From NCBI RefSeq assembly GCF_006494715.1, contig NZ_CP041151.1, positions 992,001 through 1,056,000 on the forward strand: a stretch of DNA of 64,000 nt. The letters run 5' to 3'. Shown piece by piece: positions 7,422 to 15,568 of this stretch. The position numbers were made by a program, and so were the translations under genes. How positions within the stretch are numbered: position 1 is the first letter of the stretch; each line of letters starts with the position of its first letter. The stretch is from Shewanella sp. SNU WT4. GTDB taxonomy: Bacteria > Pseudomonadota > Gammaproteobacteria > Enterobacterales > Shewanellaceae. The notes under the pieces are model-generated. The model was not told the DNA's origin and made no database searches. It was given only the letters and a program-made list of their open reading frames with translations.

Positions 7422-8549
7422 ATGAATACCAATGCTTTTTCTCAATATTTCGGCAAAATAGAAGACCCACGACAGTCTCAAAAAATTCAATATCCGCTTT
7501 TTGATATTCTCTTTTTAACCGTCATATCGGTGATTAGCGGGGCTGAAGGCTGGCAAGATATTGAGGACTACGGGAAAGGCCACTTGAAATGGTTCCAAAA
7601 CAAAGGGTTATTCAGACAAGGTATCCCTGTTCACGATACCATCGCGCGGGTGATAGCGAGCATTAAACCAACCCTGTTTCAACAGTGCTTTCTCGATTGG
7701 ATTAAGGCGGTTAACAAGCTGACTGAGGGCGAACTGATTGCCATCGATGGTAAAACATTGCGCGGCTCTTACAACCGTGATCAGCGCCGCTCGACGATTC
7801 ACATGGTGAGCGCCTTTTCATCCGCCAACAAGCTTGTACTTGGCCAGATGAAGACGTCAGAGAAATCGAATGAGATAACGGCCATCCCAGAGCTGCTTAA
7901 GTTATTGGATATCAAGGGTTGTCTGGTTTCAATCGATGCAATGGGTTGTCAAACGAACATTGCCAGCACGATTATCGCACAAGAAGGTGACTACTTATTA
8001 GCCGTAAAAGACAATCAGCCTACGCTAGCAAAAGCCGTCACAGCAACGATGAATGCGCATATTTCACAACGAATTGAAGCTAACGAAGTGCAGTTAGAGC
8101 AAGCACATGGTCGGGTTGACATTCGGGAGTATCATGTTGTCTCGGGAGAAAAAATTGCCCATGACTTTCCAGAATGGAAACACATAAAAAGCATCGGCGT
8201 CGCGATTGGGTATAGGCAGCCCAAAACAGGGAAAGCGTCATTGGATTATCGTTACTACATCAGCTCGGCAGCGCTTAGCGCGGAACAATTCGCAGAGGCA
8301 GTGCGCAATCACTGGGGAATAGAAAACAGCTTACACTGGGTGCTTGATGCAAGCATGAATGAGGATGCTTGTCAGATTTATCGCGGTAATGCGGCGGAGA
8401 ATTTAGCGTGTGTACGACACATTGCGCTGAATGCGTTACGGAAAGAAAAGTCGAATCTTAGCGTTCGACGTAAACAGAAAAAAGCGTGGATGAAACCGGA
8501 ATATGCGGAGCAAGTTTTAGCGGCAGGATTCGATGTGAGTAAAAAATAG
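7422..8549 (+). CDS. ISAs1-family transposase
   Basis: A 375-residue DDE transposase of the ISAs1 family (DUF4338-free, with the N-terminal segment FGKIEDPRQ then FLTVISVISGAEGW). Catalytic residues are D109 in AIDGKTLRGS, D172 in SIDAMGCQ and E301 in HWGIENSLHWVLD, spaced as expected. The C-terminus NLACVRHIALNALRKEKSN is typical. ATG 7422 is chosen because GGGGTG precedes it at a good distance; a GTG nine bases upstream is in frame. The gene is intact although the element's left end has been displaced by the IS21 insertion, which probably separates the gene from its own promoter region only slightly because the insertion lies in the terminal repeat. Confidence 0.93.
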   Translation: MNTNAFSQYFGKIEDPRQSQKIQYPLFDILFLTVISVISGAEGWQDIEDYGKGHLKWFQNKGLFRQGIPVHDTIARVIASIKPTLFQQCFLDWIKAVNKLTEGELIAIDGKTLRGSYNRDQRRSTIHMVSAFSSANKLVLGQMKTSEKSNEITAIPELLKLLDIKGCLVSIDAMGCQTNIASTIIAQEGDYLLAVKDNQPTLAKAVTATMNAHISQRIEANEVQLEQAHGRVDIREYHVVSGEKIAHDFPEWKHIKSIGVAIGYRQPKTGKASLDYRYYISSAALSAEQFAEAVRNHWGIENSLHWVLDASMNEDACQIYRGNAAENLACVRHIALNALRKEKSNLSVRRKQKKAWMKPEYAEQVLAAGFDVSKK

Positions 8550-8569
8550 ACGCTCATGCTCTCGCCCTG

Positions 8570-8579
8570 GAAGGTTTTG
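8570..8579. repeat. Right target-site duplication of the ISAs1-family element
   Basis: Second copy of GAAGGTTTTG, immediately after the right terminal repeat, matching 4920 to 4929. Confidence 0.85.
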
Positions 8580-8653
8580 AGGGGAGGGCTAAAGCGAATG
8601 TTATTTTTGGGAGGAGGGGAGCCTGTTTTAATAACTGGCTCAAGCTCTAGGGC

Positions 8654-8696
8654 ATTCCGTTCTTTCAGTTGATTGAATAAACGTAAAGAACGGAAT
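8654..8696. repeat. 12-bp perfect inverted repeat beyond the ATPase gene
   Basis: ATTCCGTTCTTT and AAAGAACGGAAT are separated by 19 bases. GAATAAACG occurs twice here (8675 to 8683 and 8693 to 8701). On the minus strand it follows the ATPase stop at 8712 and could be a terminator without a clean T run, or part of a replication or excision site. Function unknown. Confidence 0.5.
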
Positions 8697-8711
8697 AAAC
8701 GGGTTTAGGAG

Positions 8712-9764
8712 TTACGTGTGAGTGAGAATAAAGTAAACTTTTTTCCGTCCAGTTTTTCCACCCATCTTAAATCCAATAAGTTTACCAGAAATTTTATCAA
8801 TTATTTCAATACACTTATCGCGACCGTAATCTGTGTTATTGATGAGTAAATCCCTTAGCTCAGTTTTATCCATATTAATACGACCTAACGAGTTTTTAAT
8901 TAAAGAGATAGCATCGTGGTGCTTATTAAGGTAGCTGTTGTAGTTATGCTCTTCAGAACGCAAAATCATCTCTCTTGTATACGTATCAGAATCTACATTG
9001 TGGACAGAGTTAACCATATCGAGGTACGGCATACTTTCTGCTTTTGTATAAACGTAGGTGAGTTCGAGTGCGTTATTTCCCCGAAGTTTTTGATTAGTCA
9101 GCTTGATGTGTTTCGTTTGTAGTCCTGATTTGTCGGTGTTTTCGTCTTCAATGTCCATCATGTAGATGCAATCAACATCCTCAATAAGATCTGACGTACC
9201 AGAGTAAACAAGATTATTATTCATATCTCGATTTTTGTTGGTATGACCTAGCCCTATAAATGTCCCTCCTTTAAGAATAAACTCGCTTACTTTAATACCA
9301 AAGTTACGCATGTTTTTCTTGTCCATGGTGTCGGCGAACTTTTTCAGAGTATCGACAATAAGCACTACATTTTTCGCATCATCATCGGCCGCTAATCCAT
9401 CCAAAATTCCTAATAGTGAATGTGATTTGAAGTGGTTGTAACCGGGAACCAGAGTATGGACTCCTATGGCGGCTAAAATTTCTGTTTTTTCAATGATGCC
9501 ACTTTGAGAGTCATCTGCATTAACATAGAAGACAGATAACCCATCAAGAAGCCCTGTTGTGTGGGCTTGTTTAAGCTGGTTGATGATTAGCAGGGTTTTA
9601 CCTGCGTTAGGTGGTGCGAAAAGGATGTTTGATTGTCCTTTGAGAACGAGCCTATCAAAAATAAAGGAGCTTTCAGCTGCGTCTTGTTTGATCTTATCTA
9701 AGTCGTTATTGATAGAGAAAGAGTTGAGCATTGATAATGTATTTGTCTGATGCATGTTTTTCAT
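8712..9764 (-). CDS. RecA-like AAA ATPase (AAA_25/RepA-type), mobile-element replication candidate
   Basis: A 350-residue protein with a RecA-type ATPase fold: Walker A APPNAGKT at residues 50 to 57, Walker B VVLIVD ending at D138, and GLGHTNKNRD at about residue 180, which resembles the motif-3 region of hexameric RepA/DnaB-like helicases. The C-terminal third (from about residue 260) lacks a recognised domain and has a basic end suited to nucleic-acid binding. In genomic islands such proteins usually act as replicative helicases or in element maintenance. It follows the integrase at 9830 by 66 bases on the same strand and may be cotranscribed. Helicase function is inferred from the fold. 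Confidence 0.7.
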   Translation of the reverse strand: MKNMHQTNTLSMLNSFSINNDLDKIKQDAAESSFIFDRLVLKGQSNILFAPPNAGKTLLIINQLKQAHTTGLLDGLSVFYVNADDSQSGIIEKTEILAAIGVHTLVPGYNHFKSHSLLGILDGLAADDDAKNVVLIVDTLKKFADTMDKKNMRNFGIKVSEFILKGGTFIGLGHTNKNRDMNNNLVYSGTSDLIEDVDCIYMMDIEDENTDKSGLQTKHIKLTNQKLRGNNALELTYVYTKAESMPYLDMVNSVHNVDSDTYTREMILRSEEHNYNSYLNKHHDAISLIKNSLGRINMDKTELRDLLINNTDYGRDKCIEIIDKISGKLIGFKMGGKTGRKKVYFILTHT

Positions 9765-9829
9765 TTTAGTTTTGTTATGAAAATAGGATGCACCTTTCGT
9801 CTATTAAAAGGTGCAAGGTAGGAAGAATG

Positions 9830-10930
9830 CTATGCTGCTAAACGACTTGGCAGGGTCGGATAGTAGCGAAGATAAAAATTATTGAGAATGTCGAGGGATC
9901 TATGACCTGATACCTTTGAAATAGCTGATAGCGACCAACCAGCTTCGTAGAGTCGGCATAAAGCCTCCGCCCGAAGGTCCCGAAAATGTAAATCTACTAT
10001 GTCGAGTGATTTATTCAATCTACGCCATGCGGCACCGACTGACCTTGGGTTATAGGGGAAAATTGGGTCAATATCTCTCCCGCGAGGCTGACGCATAATG
10101 ATTTCAATCGATTTGGCTGAGAGTTTAAATCGCGATGTAACAGTTGTTCCTTTCTTTGGATTTTTTCTATTACGTATTGTAAGTAAGCCGCTATTGGCGT
10201 CCCAATCCCCCCATGTTATTTTGTTCCCACAAATTTCACCTAACCGAGCAGCTGTTTCACAGGCAAATTCAAAGATGTCGAGCATTGGTATAGTTCGTGG
10301 TTTGGCAAGCTCTTCGTTTTTGAGTGTTATAGTGATTTTTGTTAGTTCGTCGCTAGTTGGGCGACGGGTACGAGCGTTGCTTCGTGCTATGTACCCTTTA
10401 CGTCTAGCAGTCGAAATTGCATTTGAATATGAACCTAAATTGATGCGATAACGCAGAATCGTCACACAGTCTTTTAGTGCGGAATTCAAAATAGATAGAT
10501 TATTTGCAGTGGTTTGTGGTTTTACCCGCCACTCATTACTCATATCAGCGGCTAGAGAATACCAATGAGCTTCATGGAGGTTATCAGCTGGAGCTAACCC
10601 AAACGGGGTGTTTGCAATGCGTTTTAGCAGAGATGCAGCTTTGGTATTAATACCACTTTTTGTTTGGATGTTGGTCAAATAATCATTGATAACAACGCGA
10701 ATGGTACAGTATTTTTTTTCCCCATTTAAAAAACTATAACCACCTGTTTTAAAATGATTTTCTAAATTCTCTTTAAAGATTTTTGCTTTTTTTTGTGTTG
10801 GGAACGTACGTGATTTCTGACTTAAAACCTGACCACTATCAACAGTACGTACGCGAATTTTATGCTTTGTACATGAAGGCATACTAGGTCGCACTTTTTC
10901 TACAGTAACTCGAAGCATTTCTATCCTCAT
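9830..10930 (-). CDS. Tyrosine integrase 1 (HxxR box altered)
   Basis: A 366-residue site-specific recombinase with an N-terminal arm-binding region, a SAM-like core-binding domain and a C-terminal catalytic domain. Visible catalytic positions are R229 (AARLGE), R320 (DLRAE), H343 (SGHRS) and the nucleophile Y353 (NNFYLRY). The usual histidine of the HxxR box is replaced by arginine (R317 in HFRDLR). The protein is clearly related to the integrase at 11236, sharing several stretches including the GHR region and NN-YLR. It has its own upstream gap, separated from the other integrase by a hairpin. It may be the integrase of a second or older element, or a partner of the first. Confidence 0.9.
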   Translation of the reverse strand: MRIEMLRVTVEKVRPSMPSCTKHKIRVRTVDSGQVLSQKSRTFPTQKKAKIFKENLENHFKTGGYSFLNGEKKYCTIRVVINDYLTNIQTKSGINTKAASLLKRIANTPFGLAPADNLHEAHWYSLAADMSNEWRVKPQTTANNLSILNSALKDCVTILRYRINLGSYSNAISTARRKGYIARSNARTRRPTSDELTKITITLKNEELAKPRTIPMLDIFEFACETAARLGEICGNKITWGDWDANSGLLTIRNRKNPKKGTTVTSRFKLSAKSIEIIMRQPRGRDIDPIFPYNPRSVGAAWRRLNKSLDIVDLHFRDLRAEALCRLYEAGWSLSAISKVSGHRSLDILNNFYLRYYPTLPSRLAA

Positions 10931-11235
10931 TCATTGGATTCTTTGTAGCTAATCGAAATGCTATTAAATAATTTTTTAAGTGTAAATTATTGAAAATGGG
11001 CGTGAATACACGCCCATTTTGTTTTCGCTTTATTGGATTAAATCGTATGCAGGATGTATATAATTCACTTACTTAACGTGAATAAAATAGAATTTAGGAG
11101 CAATAAAAATAATTCTTGACATGTAGATAACTCAGTTTTTCACTGTTTTTTTTGTGACTTCCATTGATAATTTTGAAAATAACTGCATGTTTATAAATTA
11201 AAATTATGTGTGGTAACTCACGAATCCAACAAAAT
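10931..11235. other. Intergenic region between the two integrases
   Basis: About 305 AT-rich bases. Apart from the stem-loop at 10993 to 11020, I see no gene. The first 60 bases presumably hold the promoter of integrase 1, though no convincing -35/-10 pair was picked out. No copy of the dusA attachment-like segment was seen here. Confidence 0.5.
10993..11020. terminator. Strong bidirectional stem-loop after integrase 2
   Basis: AAAATGGGCGTG and CACGCCCATTTT form a perfect 12-bp stem with a 4-base loop (AATA). It lies 216 bp beyond the stop of the integrase at 11236 and upstream of integrase 1, insulating the two. Confidence 0.75.
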
Positions 11236-12303
11236 TTAACGTTGATGTGACTTAGCAACTCCTACTCTTAGATAGATGTTATTCAAAACATTGATATCTC
11301 TATGCCCCGTGATTTTAGAGATTTCTACGATATTTAAGCCTCTTTCAAATAATTGACAAGCACCCTCGGCTCTGAGATCGTGGTAGTGTAGGTTTTCAAT
11401 ATTGTGTTGTTTGCAGATTTGCAGCCACGCAGCTCCGATTGATTGTGAATTAAATGGAAAAATTTTTTCGCCGACTTTAGGTTGGCGTTTAATGATATCA
11501 ATGGCTTCTGGGAATAGAGGGATAGTGCAGTGATTGCCGCGTGTATTACGCGGATCTTTACGATCTCTAATAGTTAAAGTAGCCGCCCGTTCATCGAAAT
11601 CCTCCCACGTTACACGAGTTACCTCGCCGAGGCGCATACAGGTTGATATTGAAATATGAAATATATCTACAAGGGGGATGTGTGATGCTCTGTGAGACTG
11701 CCTTTGTCTTAAACCCTCTTCAGCCATCTTTAGTTCTAATTTAGTTGGCCGCCGATCTCTTTTATCACTTCGACCAATAAGACCATATTTGACGAGAGTC
11801 GGAATTGCTTCGTTGTGGGCATGGATATTCGCTTTGTAACCGAACATAGGCCCAGCTACGTTAATTACGCTGCGCAGGTAAGTTACATCTTGATACACGG
11901 TTTGCGGAAGCGGTGCAGTAGGCTCATTTAGACGCTCTCTACAGTGTCTTACAAGATCTGTGGGAGTGAGTTCATCGGCTTTCACCAATGCTATGTCGTA
12001 ACTGCGTAAACGTCTAAGCACTGCTGTTTTAGATCGTCCGAGATTTCTTGAAGTAAAAGCATCATTTAGGTATAGCGTGATGAGATCACCAATAAGGATG
12101 CTTTTATTGGGTATATCAACATTGGGAATCCCACTTTCATCCAGCTCTTTAATAATTCCCTTTGCCCATCCAAGAGCTTCTGATTTTTTATCAAAAGTCT
12201 TAGATTTTCCAAAAATACGCTTGTTGTTTCGCGACGCGCGCACTCGTGCTTTATACCTAATCCCTGTTTTTCGTTGAATTGTTTCGATATTTATCGTTGC
12301 CAT
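11236..12303 (-). CDS. Tyrosine integrase 2, probable dusA-site integrase
   Basis: A 355-residue tyrosine recombinase with the complete catalytic set: R224 (MRLGE), H308-x-x-R311 (HDLR), H334 (TGHRD) and nucleophile Y344 (NNIYLRV). The N-terminal 60 residues look like an arm-binding domain. It is transcribed away from dusA, and its start is 233 bp from the dusA start codon, the layout expected of an integrase beside its attachment site. A family of integrases that target the 5' end of dusA is known; membership here is inferred from position, since only an alignment could prove it. Confidence 0.92.
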   Translation of the reverse strand: MATINIETIQRKTGIRYKARVRASRNNKRIFGKSKTFDKKSEALGWAKGIIKELDESGIPNVDIPNKSILIGDLITLYLNDAFTSRNLGRSKTAVLRRLRSYDIALVKADELTPTDLVRHCRERLNEPTAPLPQTVYQDVTYLRSVINVAGPMFGYKANIHAHNEAIPTLVKYGLIGRSDKRDRRPTKLELKMAEEGLRQRQSHRASHIPLVDIFHISISTCMRLGEVTRVTWEDFDERAATLTIRDRKDPRNTRGNHCTIPLFPEAIDIIKRQPKVGEKIFPFNSQSIGAAWLQICKQHNIENLHYHDLRAEGACQLFERGLNIVEISKITGHRDINVLNNIYLRVGVAKSHQR

Positions 12304-12535
12304 TGTAACCTCTATAATGATGATGTAGAGGTGCTAAAAGTTATATGTGTTTAGTAGTCGTTGAAGCAATTACGGTAGATAGCTATAATTCGCAGCTTCC
12401 GAGGGGCAGCTTATGCCCATCATTCTGCCCCCCTCTGCCCCTTACGCTAAAATAAGCTAAAATCGGACAGAATATGTTGCAATGCCTTTAGATGGTATTT
12501 GCTTTAAGTTACTGATACTAAAGGTTTGTAATAAT

Positions 12536-13525
12536 ATGCAACTCAACCGCACTTTCTCAATCGCTCCCATGCTAGATTGGACCGATAGACACTATCGTTA
12601 TTTTGCACGTCTAATGTCGGCCAATACTTTGCTTTATACCGAAATGGTGACCACGGGCGCTATTTTACACGGTAAAGGTGATTACTTAGGTTATAACCAG
12701 CAAGAGCATCCGTTAGCCTTGCAGTTAGGCGGTAGCGATCCTGTGAGTTTGGCGCAGTGCGCTAAGCGCGCCGAGGATTATGGTTATGATGAGGTCAATC
12801 TTAACGTCGGCTGTCCATCGGATCGAGTACAAAACGGCCGTTTTGGTGCCTGTTTAATGGCTGAACCGCAGTTAGTTGCTGAATGCGTAAATGCGATGCG
12901 TGCGCAAGTTTCTATGCCTGTCACTGTTAAGACGCGCATTGGCATAGATGATCACGATAGCTACGAGTTTTTGACTCAGTTTATTGATACTGTCTCTGAT
13001 GCCGGTTGCGATACCTTTATTATTCATGCGCGTAAAGCATGGCTCAATGGCTTGAGCCCAAAAGAGAATCGTGAAATTCCGCCATTAGATTATGAGCGCG
13101 CCTATCAGCTCAAACGAGATTATCCGCATTTGCACATTAGCGTGAATGGCGGCGTGACTTCACTTGCAGAAGCTAAGCTCCATTTGGCGCAGTTAGATGG
13201 AGTGATGGTGGGGCGCGAGGCTTATCAGAATCCTTATTTACTGGCAGAAGTTGATAATCAACTGACTGGCACTGACACTCCAGTGTTAACGCGCGATCAA
13301 GTGGTTGATATTATGCTGCCTTATATTGAGCAGCATTTAGCCGATGGCGGGCGCTTAAACCATATTAGCCGCCATATGCTCGGTTTATATCAAGGCTTGC
13401 CTGGCGCGCGCGTTTGGCGTCGCCATTTAAGTGAGCAAGCCCATAAGCCTGGCGCTGGGATTGAGGTCATGCTTAAGGCGCGTGAGATGATGAATGAGCA
13501 AGCTCAGTTAGTCAGTCAGTATTAA
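12536..13525 (+). CDS. dusA: tRNA-dihydrouridine synthase A
   Basis: DusA reduces uridines 20/20a in the D-loop of tRNAs using FMN and NADPH. The 329-residue protein shows the Dus TIM-barrel signatures: [10 protein letters not shown] at the N-terminus, [23 protein letters not shown] with the catalytic cysteine (about residue 98), [10 protein letters not shown] and [16 protein letters not shown] near the phosphate-binding site. Start ATG 12536 gives the usual N-terminus; an upstream in-frame extension to 12482 encodes a non-conserved leader and may be sequence brought by the inserted element. AAAGG 12 bases upstream is a weak ribosome-binding site. The gene marks the boundary between island and backbone. 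Confidence 0.96.
   Translation: MQLNRTFSIAPMLDWTDRHYRYFARLMSANTLLYTEMVTTGAILHGKGDYLGYNQQEHPLALQLGGSDPVSLAQCAKRAEDYGYDEVNLNVGCPSDRVQNGRFGACLMAEPQLVAECVNAMRAQVSMPVTVKTRIGIDDHDSYEFLTQFIDTVSDAGCDTFIIHARKAWLNGLSPKENREIPPLDYERAYQLKRDYPHLHISVNGGVTSLAEAKLHLAQLDGVMVGREAYQNPYLLAEVDNQLTGTDTPVLTRDQVVDIMLPYIEQHLADGGRLNHISRHMLGLYQGLPGARVWRRHLSEQAHKPGAGIEVMLKAREMMNEQAQLVSQY
12554..12586. other. Putative attachment site in the 5' end of dusA
   Basis: This segment encodes [11 protein letters not shown], the conserved DusA N-terminal stretch that dusA-directed integrases are known to use. The accessory region ends just upstream. I did not find a second copy to the left within the window, so the exact core and the other end of the island are unknown. 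Confidence 0.4.
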
Positions 13526-13624
13526 TAGTTCACTCTTTCTCGCCGATTAATGAGTTAAACCGTAAGTTGTTAGCATTTTTCACTAGTTGCTAACATTGAA
13601 GGGGCGAGAGCGGGCGCATAATCT

Positions 13625-13652
13625 AAGAGCTAGCACTGTCTAGCTCTTTTTT
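13625..13652 (+). terminator. Rho-independent terminator after dusA
   Basis: AAGAGCTAG, loop CACTGT, CTAGCTCTT, then TTTT. A perfect 9-bp stem with a T run about 100 bases past the dusA stop. Confidence 0.85.
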
Positions 13653-13756
13653 ATATCTTAAAAATCATGTGGTTATATTAGCGTTTGGTTTTTTATCTCA
13701 ATTGGCACGCGTCTTGAATTACCTCTAATGTCAACGATACCTTAGAGGAATAACCC

Positions 13757-14158
13757 ATGAACACCATTACTATCAAATCTATACTGTTAACTATGATGTT
13801 GTCACCTGCCGCTTTTGCCTTAGCCAATGATAAAGCGCAAGAGCCATCCATCTTCGCGGAATTAGAGCAAAGTATGGCACTGGCGCAGCAGCAAATGGTT
13901 GCTGACGTTACCTCAAACTTGATGGTGACAGGAAGTGATTCTGAATTAATGGTAGCAACTGGGGTTGAGTCTGAATTAGGTTCAAGTATGGCGGATGCGC
14001 AGCAAGCCATGCTTAATGATGTGACCTTGTCGTTAGGATTAAAAAATCATATTCAACAAACAGCTAAAGAGCAGCAGCAATTATTTGAAGCCAGTGCAAG
14101 TAAAGCTAGCGCGAGCCAAACAGAGGGCCGCGTAGATCTTAACCGAGCCAAGCCATGA
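13757..14158 (+). CDS. Small exported protein of unknown function with internal repeat
   Basis: A 133-residue protein with a Sec signal peptide (cleavage probably after AAFALA, about residue 23). The mature part is rich in Q, A, S and M and contains two related segments: LEQSMALAQQQMVADVTSNL (about residues 37 to 56) and LGSSMADAQQAMLNDVTLSL (about 74 to 93). The rest is polar and probably partly disordered. GAGGAAT before ATG 13757 is a good ribosome-binding site. Its stop overlaps the start of a 38-codon membrane ORF. I do not recognise the family; location is probably periplasm. Confidence 0.75.
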   Translation: MNTITIKSILLTMMLSPAAFALANDKAQEPSIFAELEQSMALAQQQMVADVTSNLMVTGSDSELMVATGVESELGSSMADAQQAMLNDVTLSLGLKNHIQQTAKEQQQLFEASASKASASQTEGRVDLNRAKP

Positions 14159-14271
14159 TGGTTGAGCTAAGCAGGATGCTGTTGTGGTTATGGCTGATGC
14201 CAGTAATGAGTTTTTGTATCGTCGGTGTTATCTGTGTAGTCATTGGCCAATCACAGCCGCAGTTACCTTGA
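14155..14271 (+). CDS. Putative 38-residue single-pass membrane protein
   Basis: The ATG at 14155 overlaps the TGA of the upstream gene (ATGA), the classic arrangement for translational coupling; a second ATG follows directly. The product is almost entirely one hydrophobic segment (LLWLWLMPVMSFCIVGVI and on) with a short polar C-terminus rich in Q and P. It is too short to identify by family. It may act with the exported protein upstream or be a chance ORF; the start overlap and the clean membrane segment favour a real gene. Confidence 0.45.
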   Translation: MMVELSRMLLWLWLMPVMSFCIVGVICVVIGQSQPQLP

Positions 14272-14287
14272 TTGGCCTAAATAAGAG

Positions 14288-15028
14288 TTACTTTTTTTGA
14301 ATAAATTTAGTCAATTTAGTCCGCGCTTCTTCGCCGTGTAAACAAGCGCTAAATTGCTCTAATTCTTGATGCATTTGATGTTGTACTCGGCTCTTATGTG
14401 GCCGCATTAACTGGCGAGTGGCTTGTAATGATTGCGGGGGTTGCTGTGCCAAACGTACCGCTTTAGCCAGTGCAAATTCATACAGTTGCGATGCTTCTAC
14501 AATATCATTGATCATATTGAGCTGCTTGGCGGTTTCAGCGCTAAAACTCTCGCCTAATAGCAATAATTCAGCGGCTTTTTGATAGCCAATTAATTTAGGT
14601 AGCAGCAAGGTGGCACCCGCTTCGGGTACTAACGCTAAATTAACAAATGGCAGTTGAAATACCGCGCTGTCATCGGCATAGACTAAATCACAGTGCAGTA
14701 ATAAGGTGGTTCCTATCCCGACCGCTGAGCCTGACACCGCTGCTACCACAGGCTTTTTAAGCTCTAACAAGCAATACAAAAATCTAACCGCAGGGTGGGT
14801 TGGGCCTAAATCGCCATTGTTAAGAAAATCAGCAATATCGTTGCCAGATGTAAAACATTGATTCTTTCCACAGAACATAAAAGCACGAATACCGTTGTCG
14901 GCTTCCCCCTCGATCAGGTATTCTGTAACTCGTTTATACATATCAAGATTAAGTGCATTGCGCTTTTCTGGCCGATTAAAGCAAATTATCCTAACGCCCT
15001 GTTGATCTTGGACTTGGATATTGTTCAT
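14288..15028 (-). CDS. Enoyl-CoA hydratase/isomerase family protein
   Basis: A 246-residue crotonase-fold protein. It has the acyl-CoA/oxyanion-hole segments FCGKNQCFTSGNDIADF (about residues 55 to 71) and AAVSGSAVGIGTTLLLHCDL (about 96 to 115); the second catalytic region FVNLALVPEAGA carries the glutamate typical of hydratases/isomerases. ATG 15028 is chosen because AGGACG precedes it at a good distance, and a longer start at 15115 would overlap the divergent gene at 15069. The substrate is not known; likely fatty acid or amino acid derived acyl-CoA turnover in the cytoplasm. Confidence 0.88.
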   Translation of the reverse strand: MNNIQVQDQQGVRIICFNRPEKRNALNLDMYKRVTEYLIEGEADNGIRAFMFCGKNQCFTSGNDIADFLNNGDLGPTHPAVRFLYCLLELKKPVVAAVSGSAVGIGTTLLLHCDLVYADDSAVFQLPFVNLALVPEAGATLLLPKLIGYQKAAELLLLGESFSAETAKQLNMINDIVEASQLYEFALAKAVRLAQQPPQSLQATRQLMRPHKSRVQHQMHQELEQFSACLHGEEARTKLTKFIQKK

Positions 15029-15068
15029 GGGTTGACGTCCTAACGGGAAGGCAAGTAAAAAGGAGTTT

Positions 15069-15533
15069 ATGACATTGAGAACAAAAATTAAACAGCTGTT
15101 TACAGCCTTTGGCATCAGTGTTGTGAGTCTTGGAAGTTATGCCGAAGTAACATTTGACCAAGGTCATGTCCGCGCCATGCCGCCTTCAGCCCCTAATACC
15201 GCCGCTTATTTGAGTTTATCTAATCAAGGGGATAAAACCGTCAAGCTGGTAGGTGTAAGGACTGATATCGCCCGTGAGTCGCAGCTACACACTATTATCG
15301 AGCAAGATGGTGTGGTTAAAATGCGCCAAATCCATGAGTTAACTATTGCGCCGCAGCACAGCTTAACCTTAAGCGCTGGCGGCGATCATATTATGCTGCT
15401 CGGACTTAAGACACCGCTGACGCTTGGTCAATCCGTTGGCTTGCAATTGCAATTTGATGATGGTCAAACCTTAGATGTCAGCCTACCTGTGATGGCCATA
15501 GGCGCAGAAGAAACTCATCACCAACATCACTAA
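15069..15533 (+). CDS. Periplasmic copper chaperone PCu(A)C
   Basis: A 154-residue exported protein of the PCu(A)C family (DUF461), which carries Cu(I) to the CuA site of cytochrome oxidases. A signal peptide ends near residue 25 (GSYAEV). The mature part has the family's metal set, H-x10-M and H-x-M: HTIIEQDGVVKM (about residues 77 to 88) and HIM (about 112 to 114). A histidine-rich tail (HHQHH) may bind metal too. It is divergent from the hydratase gene and is followed closely by a DUF2333 gene. Confidence 0.88.
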   Translation: MTLRTKIKQLFTAFGISVVSLGSYAEVTFDQGHVRAMPPSAPNTAAYLSLSNQGDKTVKLVGVRTDIARESQLHTIIEQDGVVKMRQIHELTIAPQHSLTLSAGGDHIMLLGLKTPLTLGQSVGLQLQFDDGQTLDVSLPVMAIGAEETHHQHH

Positions 15534-15568
15534 TTTTATTTAGCCAAAGCTACTGTAAAGGACTGATT

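Larger units (their letters stand above)
4930..8569 (+). mobile_element. ISAs1-family element interrupted by an IS21-family element
   Basis: The left terminal repeat is CAGGGTGAGATCGTG (4930 to 4944) and the right one, read on the minus strand from 8569, is CAGGGCGAGAGCATG; 12 of 15 bases match. Exact 10-bp direct repeats flank the whole. The IS21-type element sits immediately after base 15 of the left repeat, so the transposase gene (7422 to 8549) is now 2.4 kb from its left end. Removing the IS21 element and one 6-bp duplication leaves about 1,240 bp, a normal ISAs1 length. Confidence 0.88.

Noticed and set aside
10098..10451. Plus-strand ORF of 117 codons inside integrase 1
   Set aside because: Overlaps a clear integrase frame with all but one catalytic residue identifiable; a shadow ORF.
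1..12450. A complete prophage in the accessory region
   Set aside because: No capsid, tail, terminase or lysis gene is visible; only integrases and one ATPase suggest a mobile island.
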